The notes under the pieces: generated by a model
The model's database searches: none
Told to the model about the DNA's origin: nothing
Seen by the model: the letters and a program-made list of their open reading frames with translations, nothing else
Program-made: the position numbers and the translations under genes
Shown here: in pieces, positions 1-11,626 of the stretch
Numbering within the stretch: position 1 is the first letter of the stretch
How the letters are laid out: each line of letters opens with the position of its first letter
From: Rosellinia necatrix
Lineage: Eukaryota; Ascomycota; Sordariomycetes; Xylariales; Xylariaceae
Reading direction: 5' to 3'
Assembly (NCBI GenBank): GCA_021209875.1
Contig: JAGYVD010000004.1
Location: 5,100,014 to 5,164,013, forward strand
DNA length: 64,000 nt

Positions 1-1433
1 GGCGAGACTAGAACCGTAGATCTGAGACAGGGCCTCGTCTCCGTGCGCAAAGTTGATGTAACTAAAAAAGCCAGAGTTAGTAAGGAACTCGCGGAAAGTG
101 CGCATATCAGTGAAAGACAGAATCAAGAGACGTACGCGCTCGGACTGCTTGTGCCCGCCGAGGCAGCCCAGTACTTTCGGACGTTCTTGCCGAACTTGTT
201 GGCCTCGCAATCGAGACTCGGGCTGGTATACCACGGGATGACGATGGCGTGGCACTTAATGTCGCGGAAGGGGTAAGACGAGGAGCCGTCGTTCACTACC
301 GACTTGGCCGTCGCAGCCGTGGAGTAGCACTCGGTCAGGATAGTAGTCAGGTTGGCCTCCTCGTGCGCGTTGAAAAAGGCCGTGTACTCGTTCCAGACAT
401 TGCGCCAGGCGGCCGGATCCAGCTTTTTCAGACCGGTCGTATAGGATGGCTTGCGCCCGCCGGCCGTACAGAACGCGTCTCCGGCCGAGTTCCATGTGTT
501 GTATGGGATTACCTCAGTGCCGTCCAAAGTCGGGCCGATGTTCAGGACAGAGGCGAACTTCTGCCTCCCCACCTCTTCGCTGCCGAGGTAGAAAGGTAGG
601 AAGAGGACGGTCGGCTTGCCGTCAAGGGGGTTGGCCGTGAAATAGAAGTCCATCTGCATCTCCGGCTCCAGGGTAAGGGCGTTCAGCGCCGCGATAAGCT
701 GTTCGAGCTTGCTCTCGTCGAAGATGACCAACCCCGTCCACGCGGTGTTTTGCGCTTGCGGTATGGCATGGCTTTTATAAGTGCCCGAGGTGACAATGCC
801 GAAGTTGGCACCGGCACCCGTGACAGCCCACCATAATTCGGGGTTCTTTGCCTTGGTGATGGTTTTCTTAGCTCCATTCGAGTCGACGATGTTGAGGCTG
901 GTAAGCTGGTCGATGTTGAGACCATACACACCCTGGGTCCTGCTGAGCCCGCCACCGAGCGTTGCGCCAAGAACACTAACACAGTTGCAAGTGCTGACCG
1001 ACACGCGCGCGTTATTGTTCCAGGCGGCGTTGATTACATCTTCGTTTGTAACGCCGGTCTGGATGGTTACTTGGGATTTATCCGCGTTAAAGGTGATGCC
1101 CTTGAGGTTGGAAACATCGATGATGATACCCCTCGAGTCAAGTTTGAATGTGTTCGCCCATCCATTCGCACCGCTCTGGATCAAGAAAGGCGCGCCCTTC
1201 TTATTGGCCACCGTGATGATCTTGGCAACATCATCTTCATGGCCGACGGTGACAACCAAACCGGGTTGGGGAGCTGCGTAGTCGCTCCATCGCTGATTCC
1301 ACTCGCCGCACCGAATTGTCGTTTGTGTTGAGAGGTCGATCTTTGCCATCTCGGCCAAGGTGCTGTTGCATGTCGACAGCGACAACCCGAGGCCAAATAG
1401 GCCCGCGCCAATGAGAAGCTGGCTCACATGCAT
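1..1433 (-). CDS. Secreted BBE-like FAD-linked oxidase, 3' end outside window
   Basis: Two exons are read on the minus strand: 1433-136 and 61-<1, with a 74-nt intron at 135-62. The intron has donor GTACGT, branch TACTAAC and acceptor TTTTTTAG. Splicing joins SSPSA to YINFAHGDE, a typical C-terminal stretch of berberine-bridge-enzyme-like oxidases, so the stop at 123-125 lies in the intron and is not real. I chose the ATG at 1433; an ATG 45 nt upstream only adds a lysine run read from a purine-rich leader. Residues 1-27 look like a signal peptide. An FAD-binding PCMH-type domain follows (SGANGWANTF near residues 87-96, LGGGLSRTQGVYG near 159-171, NPELWWAVTGAGANFGIV near 197-214). The CNC at 149-151 sits where bicovalent members carry the flavin-linked Cys, but the usual GGH histidine position reads Asn90. 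The substrate is unknown. The last residues are off the window. Confidence 0.85.
62..135 (-). other. Spliceosomal intron in the first FAD oxidase
   Basis: The 74-nt intron runs from donor GTACGT (130-135) to acceptor AG (62-63), with a perfect TACTAAC branch site and a T-rich 3' end. Removing it restores a conserved C-terminal motif of the family, so the apparent early stop and frame change are not mutations. Confidence 0.85.
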
Positions 1434-2699
1434 TTTCTTTTTTTTCTTTTTTTTTTTTCTTTGGCACCCAACCCACACGAAAGATGAGAACCACGGAAAA
1501 CGATTGTAAGGAAATGAGCTAGTGCTCGGCCGTTATAAGGAGAAGAGTCTCGAGCAATAAACAAGGCTTCTAGTGGAGGGGCGGGAACAACCTGACCACG
1601 TGGCGAGCATGAGCTGAAGCACCAAAGGGAGGCGACAATCTGCGTTGCGGACCTAAGTGGCGCCTGAGCGGTGCAACCAACACCCGCCAATCTGCCCCGG
1701 ATGGTGGGGGAGGAACCATGACCACCCCGGACTAAATACTAAGTAGTTATTCCCGTCTCTCTCATGGTGAGATCTGTTGGCTCTTGCCACTAACCCTGTC
1801 GCTATATCGTAATGCAGACAAACGGCATACGTCTAGCAGCTTTCTAGTGCGACGAAACGCGCCTCCTCTAATGCTAGGCCATGATTACAGCACGGATCGA
1901 CTGTCCATTATCGTATAAGCGCATGGAAAGCGTGGACCAAACACCGCAGGAAATCTCCGGCACGTCGCATCGTCACGGATTACGAAGCCATGCGGTGTTT
2001 CTTGGGCCCCTTAAAAAGAGAGCAATACATACCTCCGTTTTACCTCTATTGACCGTGAGAGGGGCACCCGGGCCTGCATGGACGGAAATGAAGCGCAAAT
2101 GCTATCGAGGCATGTAGACGCATCCCTAACTTGCAAAACATGGAGGCAATGCGTCAAATATGAGAACAGTAGCGCACAGTATTACGTATTGACCTACCCG
2201 ATTCGACAGGTGGGGAGATGACGCTATCCATATTGGTAGTCTAATTATAACACCACCCCGCTAACTGGGGACGAATCCTGGTAAACATCGCGATTGCGCT
2301 GCGAGGATGGCGCCCTGTTTGAACCCCGTTTGAACTGGGTTACTAGATTTGGATGTGCTCCGCCTGGGTCGGGGTCGGTCGATAACGACGATATAATGGG
2401 GCTATGGAGCGAATGAATTAATTGCATGTATGGGTATAGTATTCGTTTTCTGCGTCTGCTATCAACTAGGTTCGTATTTAAAGCCGTGTTTTAATAACAG
2501 GGTTTGGGGGGCCTTTTCGATAGTCAATTCCTACCGGAGAGACCAGGATGGAAGCTGGTCGAGTCGAGATCCATGCCGGGTGAGCCCAGATCCGAATAGA
2601 AGTCTGTGCCGCGCAAGCACTAGTTAGCAACTTGCAGCGAAAAATCGATCGCCGCAGCGGTCGCTTGATCATGATGTATGTGGTCGGCGGTCCAATGAA
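1434..2699. other. Intergenic region, no gene supported
   Basis: This holds the promoter side of the first FAD oxidase, including a pyrimidine tract at about 1436-1461 that is its purine-rich 5' leader. Short open frames on both strands have no recognisable composition or motif. I see no tRNA or repeat here. Confidence 0.5.
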
Positions 2700-3947
2700 C
2701 TACTGCTCGGAAGCAATCCGTTCCACCTGTTGGTCCACAACCGTTGAAAAATACTCCGCCAGGAGAGCTAATACCGTCGTCCCACTGACGAGTAACCCAC
2801 CCCACGAGAACCACCAACCGCAAATGTCGGGCCTCGACCTTTTCACGGTCTTGACCATGGCGGCCAGCCAGAGGGCGTTCCCACCCGCGGCCCCGATGAA
2901 ATATATAGGCGAGAACCCGGCCAATACCCCAGTCGCGATTAGACAGCCAACCTGCGCCGCTCCCATGGCGGAGATGAAGGCGTCCGTATTCTGATATAGG
3001 ACCGCCATACTGCGCACACCGGCCTTGATATCGTCGGCCGTATCCTGACAAGCATTTACGTAATCGAAGATGGTCGTCCAGATATAGTGTGACATAAATA
3101 GTGAGGCGGTAGCCGCGGCTGTTGCAGGTGCGATGAATGGATCAACTCCAATAGCGGCGGCGGCCATCAGCACGCCTCCCGCGATGGGTGCGCTCAGAAT
3201 CAGCTGGGGGAAATCTGTGAAGCGCTTCCCCAGCGGATATAGGCTGACGACTAGTTGGATGGGGGCTGCATAAGCGAGCATAGTGAGGGGCTCTGGTAGG
3301 CATGCAATAGCTGCCCCAGCGCCGAGGGTCTGGAGGCCATACCAAATGTATGCCTGCGAAGGGGTAACCGCCCCACGGGCTACGGGTCGGCTCCTACACC
3401 GCGCAACCTTCCTGTCATAATCACGGTCTAAAATATCGTTCACGGTGCAGGCGGCACCGCGGAGGAAGACATTGTAAATTAGTAGGTTGCCGGCGGTCCC
3501 TGCCAGCAATGCGAGTCCTGGCCCTGGGGTAGCCAGACAAGCTCCGTAGCTCAGTCCTATTAGATACGCCATATAAAACCCGTACAGCCCCCCGGGCTTC
3601 TCGATGCGAGAGAGTTCGGCATAAGGGACGAGCGACAAGGGCAGTTTAGAGAGGATGCCCTTGGCCGGCGGCGTCCAGGGAGGGTACTTCGCGACAGAGG
3701 CGTGATCTATCGTCACCGTCGATGGTAGAGCTGGTGTATTGTGTAGATTCCTGGAGGGCCTCCTCGACGTTAAATTACTTGACGACGCCACTGCTGATGG
3801 TCGGATGTTGTTGGTCTCGGTTTGCCTCGCCTGTGTAGACTGAAGCGGCCGCGAAGACCCACCGAGCCACCGTCTATCGAGGGAGGTGAGGCGACATCGT
3901 ACCGGCGGCGTTAGCCCTCGGCGAGCTGTCCTTGATATATTAATCAT
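2700..3947 (-). CDS. UbiA-family (COQ2-like) aromatic prenyltransferase
   Basis: A single exon gives 415 residues from the ATG at 3947. A longer in-frame start at 4034 would add 29 residues read from a purine-rich leader and is less likely. The N-terminus is rich in Arg and Ser and poor in acidic residues (ISRTARRG..), as in a mitochondrial presequence. From about residue 110 the protein is a polytopic membrane protein with the two UbiA aspartate motifs: NDILDRDYD at 170-178 (the NDxxDxxxD prenyl-diphosphate/Mg site) and NACQDTADD at 298-306. RGAACTVND and RCRSRPVARG around the first motif are characteristic of fungal COQ2 and of the related meroterpenoid prenyltransferases. The family transfers a prenyl chain to an aromatic acid. 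Whether this copy serves ubiquinone or a secondary metabolite cannot be decided from sequence; a subtelomeric place beside oxidases favours the second. Confidence 0.85.
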   Translation of the reverse strand: MINISRTARRGLTPPVRCRLTSLDRRWLGGSSRPLQSTQARQTETNNIRPSAVASSSNLTSRRPSRNLHNTPALPSTVTIDHASVAKYPPWTPPAKGILSKLPLSLVPYAELSRIEKPGGLYGFYMAYLIGLSYGACLATPGPGLALLAGTAGNLLIYNVFLRGAACTVNDILDRDYDRKVARCRSRPVARGAVTPSQAYIWYGLQTLGAGAAIACLPEPLTMLAYAAPIQLVVSLYPLGKRFTDFPQLILSAPIAGGVLMAAAAIGVDPFIAPATAAATASLFMSHYIWTTIFDYVNACQDTADDIKAGVRSMAVLYQNTDAFISAMGAAQVGCLIATGVLAGFSPIYFIGAAGGNALWLAAMVKTVKRSRPDICGWWFSWGGLLVSGTTVLALLAEYFSTVVDQQVERIASEQ

Positions 3948-6900
3948 GGCGCTGCACCCACGTTGTATAGAACGAGGGGAAGGGGAGGAGAAGGAGGAAA
4001 AGCAGAAGAAAAGCAAGAAAATCACAACAAACACACGGATTGTAAAAGAGAACCACCAGTCCTATCTTAGAGACGAGGGCAAGTTGGCAGGTATGTGTCT
4101 TATACCTTCGAGACTAGCAGCCAGCTCATACCCGGCCATGCTTCACCGCGCGTTGCTGGTGGTGGTCTAGCTCGGCGGCCATACCAAGAAGAAATAGGAA
4201 AGAGTCAGGCAAAAGCTTACCGAGAGGGCGGGATACATGCAGCCAGGGTCGATGTTAATAATAAAAAAAAAAAAACGAAGCCTGTTAACCGGGGCGGACG
4301 TCGCTATCTGCTCCCCACGATTCGGCCGTCGTCTGACAGGAGAAGGCGGTGTTAGGACCTCGCTGTGGCTGCGCCCGTGATTGCAGCTGTGCTGGGACTC
4401 TGCTATCCTCGGTTCGGCATAGGTCCCTCTCAGGATGTCTGCTGCTCCAAGGATAATCGCAGGGACATTTTCACGGCGCGTCCAGGCATGGTCTGTCATG
4501 GTGTGCCCAGGCACGGTCGATGATGTGCACGTACTGGGGATGTATATGTGTGTGGTACTGAGAAGAGTAGTAAAATTCAACCATATCACGTCCACTTACA
4601 CTAATCGGGTACGGCCTGTAGTTCACCGTGGGGACGGGGATGGGTTCCCTAAACCAGGGCCGATGTTGTACGCTAGGTTGCCGCAAGGGTAGCCTAAAGC
4701 CTCCTAGTGCTGTCGTACTAGAGCAACGCTGGTAGGAGTGGCGCTAGGTTAAAATATGCCAGGACCAGACCGTTGCTACATCTCGGGAGCCCCAACCATA
4801 GAGGATGGCATAGAGGATGGAAAACGAGAAAGGAGCAGACAGGAAGAGCACAACATTACACATGCTTGTGGTCGAAGGCGTGAGCCCATGTTCCATGTAC
4901 ATAGTTGGGTCGTTACTGCCATCTCAATCATCTTGACTTGTCATCCTCACAATTCACAAGCAGATAGAAATACATAGGCTCACTACTAGTCATAGTCTTG
5001 CATCTAATCCGTACCGAACAAGACACGTAGCGTATATCTTGCTGACATAACTTCTCTACATCGGTAGCGCTTCGTGGTTAATCGCTGGCCGAGGTCGTGA
5101 GTCTAGAAAAGTGCTACATTAGGTAGGTAGTTGTCTAGTCCTGTAGATACAGGTACATAGGTACATGCACACACACTTAAATGCTTTGGCGTGGCGCTAA
5201 AACCTGACTCTGTCGGTAATAGGCAGCCGACGGGTTCCTAGACCATCCACTAAATAATCCTCTAAGAACCTTCTCTCAGCATCTACACCACGCCACCTAC
5301 ATCCTCGTATGTGGTTATCCGGTAAGCTAGTCATGCACTAACGTTAGTCTAGAAGAAACTAATTCATGTCAGCGATGATACGGTACAAGTATATGCTCTC
5401 AAGTCGATACCAACAAGCCAATTGCCGGCATGATACCTCTTCGTAGTTGCCGGAAGTCATGTGTAGTGTAGGTTGTGCTGGGCTGGGGCTTATGCCAAGC
5501 AAGACCCATACAATAAGCTAAAGTTTACCACTCAGCTCATTGTTTCGGTGGGAGTAATCCTGGAACGAACAGAATGTCCATGCATGTGTAGTACACATAT
5601 TGCATGGAGGCTTGGACAGAACGGTGATATGGCCCGTGGATCAACACCTTTGATCCGCTGCTTCAACGGCCTGGCTAACATATCAAGAAGGTATCTACCG
5701 TCAAATGCCATGGTCATGAAGCCGACAAGGGACCGAGCATTTATAGATATCTGGAAGGATGCCCTCCCACCAGAAGAACTCATCCCACAAGCAATAAAGT
5801 GCGTGTTCATAGCATTTCCTGTGGGCACCGACTAACCTACGCTACCTAGATATCCCATAGATAGTGTACACACCCTGGGAAGCGGCCGTACCATGCACGG
5901 TATACGGAATGCCCGCCCACTACATGACGCAAAAAGTGCCATGCACCAGCGCTCTTCTCAGTGCTCTCCTCAAGCAGAGTAGGATACCTTGGACGCCTTC
6001 GAGCTGACACGTCCTGGTCAAAGCGAACGCCCCTGTGCCTCGGTGTTGCATAGAGGTGTTGCATAGAGGTTGGATACGAACGGTGGGTTATCAGGACATT
6101 TCAACAAAGCCTGTTCCCAATAAATCGGACGATGTCGCCATTTAGTTAATCACCGCATAATTACTACAAAAGCTTGGGTCGTGTATAGTTACTTTCGATT
6201 TCACATTAGTTACCAAAGCGGTTGGATCGCTGTCATACTAGGATTGCAATCCGTCGCGAACACTTTTGGTGCCTATAATGAGGTTGGACTACCCGGATAG
6301 GATGTATACAAGGTATTGACACCTTGTTAATACCTACCTACCTAGTGTCTCGTCGGTATTGAGTTGCATATGTACCTAGGTATGTAGTATATGCTCACAG
6401 GCTATACCTAGGTAGGTAAGCTTTACTGTTGATAGGCAGTGTGTTACCAACCCATATTGACTTAGCCCCGTTAATTCCGCACTGTTTGGACTGCGGTTCA
6501 CGCCGCTTGTCTTAGTGTGCACTGTAGGTATGCACAGAGCAGATAAGCTTAGAGGTAGGTGCCTAGGTCGGTAGTTCTGTCAGGAATGTGGCGCGGTACC
6601 TAGTGTCAATGAATGGGCCTTATGTCCGCCCGCAGCAGCAGTCCTGTCAATACCTATTTGTCTACGGCTCAGGTAGGTGTTTCAAAGGACCGAGCTAACC
6701 AGGTAATGCCGGCAAAATATTTTTGAGTGCCCAGGTAGCCCCCTAACCCAGCCCGCTAGCCAGTAGATACCTACCGAGTAGGGAGGTGCGACATTTTATA
6801 GATTTGATATGGAAACAAGCATCAGTCGTGCATGCAGATGGTGTTGAGGTCAGAGTGCAGATGTAGCGTAGTGTACGGAAAAGGAGGGTGAAACAAGCTC

Positions 6901-7358
6901 TACATATGCATTACGTGAGTAGCTCATGCCAGCTTCGAACAACAGATCTGCAGAGCACCTTCTATGCCGCCACGGTTGCAACGTCAACCCCTCCTTACAG
7001 TGTTTGTACAGGCAGGTAATTGGCAGTCGAGTCAAGTGCGTGCTTAGCCGACCTGCTTGTGATCTTCGAAATGTAACGGTAGGACCGCCCGAGCAACTGG
7101 TATATGGCTTGCAAGCCGATCGGTACGCTCGGTACTGTAAGGGGAGAAGGGACGCCGTCGCATTTCCCCAATGACACCAGGTCAAGTACCTACCTAACCC
7201 CTCACCTGGCCTTGGGGTGCCGGTCGACCCCTCCGTAAGTAAGCCGATTCCGACAGCTCCTATAGAAGAGATGAGACAGCAACAGCAAGAGCGACAGCAG
7301 ACGCTTATCAAGCCAACAGCGTTCATGCCCTTCCTTCCATTTCTGCCAACCCCAACCC
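3948..7358. other. Long intergenic region, no gene supported
   Basis: About 3.4 kb lies between the prenyltransferase start and the promoter of the second FAD oxidase. It contains a poly-A run (about 4262-4274), repeated ACCTACCTA/TAGGTAGGT motifs (5121-5130, 6331-6344, 6409-6420) and short open frames on both strands. Two of these (5473-5835 plus, 5532-5828 minus) overlap each other and match no family I recognise. Decayed genes cannot be excluded. Confidence 0.45.
6331..6420. repeat. ACCTACCTA / TAGGTAGGT motif cluster
   Basis: Tetranucleotide-like ACCT/AGGT runs occur here in both orientations (ACCTACCTACCTAG at 6331-6344 and CTAGGTAGGTAAG near 6408-6420). The same motif recurs in other intergenic gaps at 5121-5130, 13235-13270, 19985-19995 and 20041-20051. 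No copy was noticed inside the coding regions. Confidence 0.6.
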
Positions 7359-7446
7359 TCTCTGCCTCTTCTCTGCCTCTTCTCTGCCTCTTCTCTGCCT
7401 CTTCTCTGCCTCTTCTCTGCACTTTCTCTGCCCTTTCTCTGGACCT
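7359..7446 (+). repeat. 11-bp pyrimidine tandem repeat in a promoter
   Basis: About eight head-to-tail copies of TCTCTGCCTCT occur. The first five are identical and the last three diverge (TCTCTGCACTT, TCTCTGCCCTT, TCTCTGGACCT). The array ends about 120 bp before the start codon of the second FAD oxidase and probably lies in its promoter or 5' leader. Open frames across it are repeat artefacts. Confidence 0.85.
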
Positions 7447-7565
7447 TCCCTGCCCTGTTTTTATACCTTCTCTACGCCCTCTCTACGCCCCTGAATATCT
7501 TCCCTTGCACATCCAGAGCAAGGAGCATCCCGGTGCTGTGACGATTAAGAGATAGACATATAGAC

Positions 7566-9129
7566 ATGGCTTCCAACGTCACTGCCGCGCTCGCAGCGCT
7601 GCACCCGGATCTCCCGCTTCTCACGCCCTCTGACGCCAACTTCGAAGCTACGCGTGCGTGCTTCGCCAAACGTGACGCCGACGTCCCTTTCGCCATAGCC
7701 CGGCCCCAGAATGTCCAGCACGTCCAAGCACTCGTCCAGTACTGCACCAAGAACGCTGTCGACTTTGTCGTGCGAGGCGGCGGCCACGACTGCGCCGGGA
7801 GGAGCCAGGTCGCCGGCACCCTGTCTATTGACCTGCGCGATATCAAACACGTCAGCGTTAGCGCTGATCAGAAGACCGCTACCGTCGGTGGCGGCATTCT
7901 ATTCCGTGACCTGGCCAAGGAGCTAGATTCTAGAGGCTTAATAACCCCCGTGTGAGTGCCCAATTCGTGCCGTCACATCAAAAGTCAGATGAGAGAACCA
8001 TGGATAGCCATTGGCCGGCTCCGTGATGTCATGGCCGTAGGGTTTAATATCCTTAGCTAATTATTCGACTCTTGGGGTTAGAGGCACCGTCGCTAGCGTG
8101 GGTTATGTCGGCTGGGCCACCCTTGGCGGCTATGGCCCCTTCTCGACAAGTCACGGCCTGGGCGTCGACCAGATTGTGGCCGCCAAGGTCGTGAACCCCC
8201 AAGGTGAACTCGTTGAGGCCGATGCTGAGCTTTTACGAGGCATTCGGGGAGGCGGTGGCATCTTTGGCGTTATTGTCGAGTTGACCATCAAAGTCTACCC
8301 ACTCAAGGAGGTAAGTCCCTCCCCGGCCCTTGCATCCTAACAAGGAGACGTACCCTACTAAGCACAATCATTCTCCATTACCCAGCTCTTCACTAGTCTC
8401 TTGATCTTCGAGTCTAGTGACCTTAAGACCGCGTGGACAAAGTACGCCGAGGGGTACGAAAAGCTAGCCGCGGCAGAACCCATTCCTCGGGCCCTCCAGC
8501 TTCAGCTTTTTGGAATCGAGCTTCCTGGTCTGGGAAAAGTATTGGCGGTCGCTGCCACATGGGCCGATGCCGACCAAGCGGAGGGCAAAAGATGGTTTGA
8601 CAAAGTCGCCGCGCTTGGCGCCTGCATCATGAACAACCCAGAGGCCAAGACCGTTTCAGCATTCACAGCGTTCAACGAGACACTAGTAGTCTACGGCTCC
8701 TACGGGCGCACTTACACAGCAAATCTAGCTAAATACACACCCAAGACAGCCGAGATTCTCGCCAAGTACACGGCCTCGATCCCAGGCGGCGGCATCGCCA
8801 TCGCGGTCCACAGTCTCCGTGCGCCAGCGCCCAGCGAGGTGGATGTCTTTGGCTCCCGATATGACCACCTCATGCTCGAGATTGTTGCCATGACACCCGC
8901 GCAAGACATTGCCGAGAAGGGCGCCGTGTGGGCGCTTGAGCTCATACAGGAGTTAAAAGACGCTGACCCGGAGAACGTGCTTGACTCGTCGTACGTGTCA
9001 CTCTGTGGCGAACACGACTCGGATAATAAGAAAATCTACGGAGTGCATTATGATAAGCTGGTGGCGTTGAAGAAAAAGTACGACCCTGATAATGTCTTCA
9101 AATATGCGGTTCCTCGACTCGAGCTTTAA
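7566..9129 (+). CDS. FAD-linked (BBE/PCMH-type) oxidoreductase, three exons
   Basis: The gene is join(7566..7951, 8082..8310, 8386..9129), 452 residues. Intron 1 (7952-8081) is GTGAGT..TTAG; intron 2 (8311-8385) is GTAAGT..CCCAG with a CTAAG-like branch. Splicing gives continuous GLITPVGTVASVGYVGWATLGGYGP across the first junction. VVRGGGHDCAGRS near residues 68-80 carries His74, the usual site of 8-alpha-histidyl FAD attachment. GWATLGGYGPFSTSHGLGVDQI and RGIRGGGGIFGVI complete the FAD-binding domain, and the C-terminus KKKYDPDNVFKY is the berberine-type ending. No cysteine sits at the second flavin site and there is no signal peptide, so this should be a monocovalent, cytosolic enzyme. Relatives oxidise nicotine derivatives, sugars or secondary metabolites; the substrate cannot be read here. 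Confidence 0.92.
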
Positions 9130-11626
9130 TGCTTGGCTTTATGCCGATGTGGAGGCAATTGAGTCATGGGGAGAGCGATACATGCATTTTTAGGCAGATA
9201 GAATGCCTACGGATTAGAACTAAAGTATTATTGAATGAAAATAATTGTGGTTAATTTACTTAGGTTCGCAAATCAATGATGCTTTTATGATGGACAGTAC
9301 AAACATACATGCTGCTCGACACACCGCGGCCCGTTCGCCGCTTTAGCACGTCTAGTTCCCTTTCAGTCCCTGGGTGGCGTGGGTTTGCACGTCTCACTGG
9401 CGAGTTTTCGGGCTGATATCAGGTGGCCCGGCGGCGACGGATCCCTCGGGTTATCTCGTGGCGGTCTTGCTGTTTGCTAGTTTTGGCTTCGGGTTCCACG
9501 CGGTAGGCGAGCATCTGTCCCCTTCGGGTGTTGCTCATGGGCTGTCTGTTTTTCGCATATTATGTCCATTCTGGTCTTCTTTATATTTGTCGGTAAACTT
9601 TAGGTTGCCTTAGAGTAGCACGACGCAGAAACGATGTGCTATGTTATGTCTTAGCCAAATTTGCTGTAGGGGTGCAGCTTGCTTGCTCCGTTTATGTTTC
9701 ATTGTCAAGTCCAACCATGACACTACTCACTCCGTAATACCCCCATTTGACACTTATCTGCTGATTGTTGACGACGAAGTAAGGCCGTTGTGTGTGACAT
9801 GTTGGTTTTATGATTATACTGGGGCTGGGGATATGGAGAGAATACTGGATGTCAGCAGGTGGTAGCTAGATGGCGGCAGGTAATAATACGGAAGAATATA
9901 GTCTCAACATTAATTCACGTGTCTGTCATTGTTCCTATTGTGATCTCGGTTTCTTGTACCACAAGTATGCCGTAATTTACGCACCGAAATATCCATCATA
10001 ACTCTTCGTGGCCCTTCATACTTGGCAGAAAATATCGTATATTTAAAAAATGGGTTCAATCAGAGGTGAACGGGTTGTAGGTATATTGCTTAAACTTCTA
10101 TTCTCTTCAGCTTGTACTTTATTAGATGTGGTAAGGTGAGAGGAGGGGAGGGGGGTTCGCGAAAGACCGTGCAAGATGTATGAATTTTCGGGGTTGAACA
10201 TATGGAACAAATCATATACAATAATTGGCTTTCGAGCACTATCTTCATTTGAAAACATTAATGACAAGGTATAAAATAGGACTAGCGATAGTGTAGTGAA
10301 GGAGTCTCCGGGAGAACTATACAGTGATGAAGTTATATTTACTAACTATACGAAGAAGAACAAGGGTAAGTGTTTATAATTCGTTATTCCAGGGTGATGT
10401 TTCTATTGTATAGTAATATTTTTATTGTTCGTAAGCTCGTAATGGTTCTGATGGGATGCAATCAGTAGGTGTGAGTTTACTATGTTCTGCATGCCATCGG
10501 GAGTACATTTCTTTGAACACGCTTTATTGGCATATACGTTCATGACATAGTCCCAGATGCCACCGATAGAAAACCATCTCTAATATACAGCAAGACATTG
10601 GCCCTATCTGAGAATAATAAACGCTACTAATAACACCGAGTCATTCGTTCCCTATTTTATCATTCACGTACATTGAAACACTTTAAGCGACAAGACTACC
10701 GGCACCTTGCCAGATCACCACACCGCGCATAGTAACCTTTAGCACTGGTACTTAATGGGGGAACCAATCTCTACTACAGGTAACCTTTGTGTCGATGTTG
10801 CTGAGGAACGTGGAGGGGGTGACATACCGATTAATAAACACTACGATGGGTTATAAAGACTTCATCACTAATGTATATTATTGCTTCAACTTTAGGAATC
10901 AGTTGCCACTTGATTTCTATTGACATTGCCTTGATTCATCAAATTCCGACTCCGTGTTTTAACCCCTGGACCCCTGCTGTCGGTGCAAGAGTTCATACTA
11001 TTTTCAACGGGACTGCCGCGGTCGAAATCCAAGGGTGATTCGCTTCACTAGACATCTACCAAGTTTAGCGTAGTGCCAGCAAACATACATCATTCCCAGG
11101 CCGATTGTGGGAACTGGCTTGATTTCAACCATGGCAACTTGGGAACTGTGTGTAAAATAACAGGAGAGAGTTCACGTGTTAGTTCATGGGCTGCCTTCGC
11201 TAACAGTATCCTGTGTAATCCGCGCGCTTGTTCGGGGACCTCCTTGGTAAATAACTGATGACCATGTTTAAAGGATCCGTGGCTCAGAGGTCGTAAGAGC
11301 AGAAGGTTTACTCCTCACAGCGTTGGCTGGGCCGCAAGCGCCCAAACAGAGTCGCTGGGAAATCTGTGAATACAGATAATTACGGAAGGTGAATAGGAAA
11401 ACAATTTGCTATGAGGGTAGGCGTTATATCGGTCGACATATTCGCAAAAGGAGTATGATCGAACACATGACCCGAGGTGATATGGCCGCATGAATGCGCA
11501 GAATAGGCCGAGGCTCATGGGCAGCGGGGACCATGCATAGCTCCATCCGCTACCTGCACGTTTATTTACATTAAAAGCGGCGCTGGTGTTGATTCTATGT
11601 GAGATTATGCCGTAGGATGGGCCGTG
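9130..11626. other. Intergenic region of about 2.5 kb, no gene supported
   Basis: This lies between the 3' ends of the second FAD oxidase (+) and the HNH-like gene (-), so it should hold two terminators. All open frames are short and unrecognised. I see no tandem repeat, and a tRNA-like string near 11278 lacks a T-loop. Confidence 0.45.

Noticed and set aside
123..135. Stop codon and frame change near the 3' end of the first FAD oxidase, suggesting a pseudogene.
   Set aside because: A 74-nt intron with consensus donor, branch site and acceptor removes the stop and restores the conserved YINFAHGDE motif.
4167..4595. 142-codon minus-strand frame.
   Set aside because: Low-complexity composition, runs through the poly-A/T tract near 4,262-4,274, and no recognisable motif.
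5473..5835. 120-codon plus-strand frame overlapping a 98-codon minus-strand frame.
   Set aside because: Neither matches a known family, they compete on opposite strands, and no splice context supports either.
6850..7422. 190-codon minus-strand frame beginning with Arg/Glu repeats.
   Set aside because: Its start is the 11-bp tandem repeat read backwards, and the rest has no family resemblance.
11278..11345. tRNA-like string (GTGGCTCAGAGGTCGTAAGAGC).
   Set aside because: It lacks a matching acceptor stem and a T-loop GTTCRANNC, so a tRNA is not supported.
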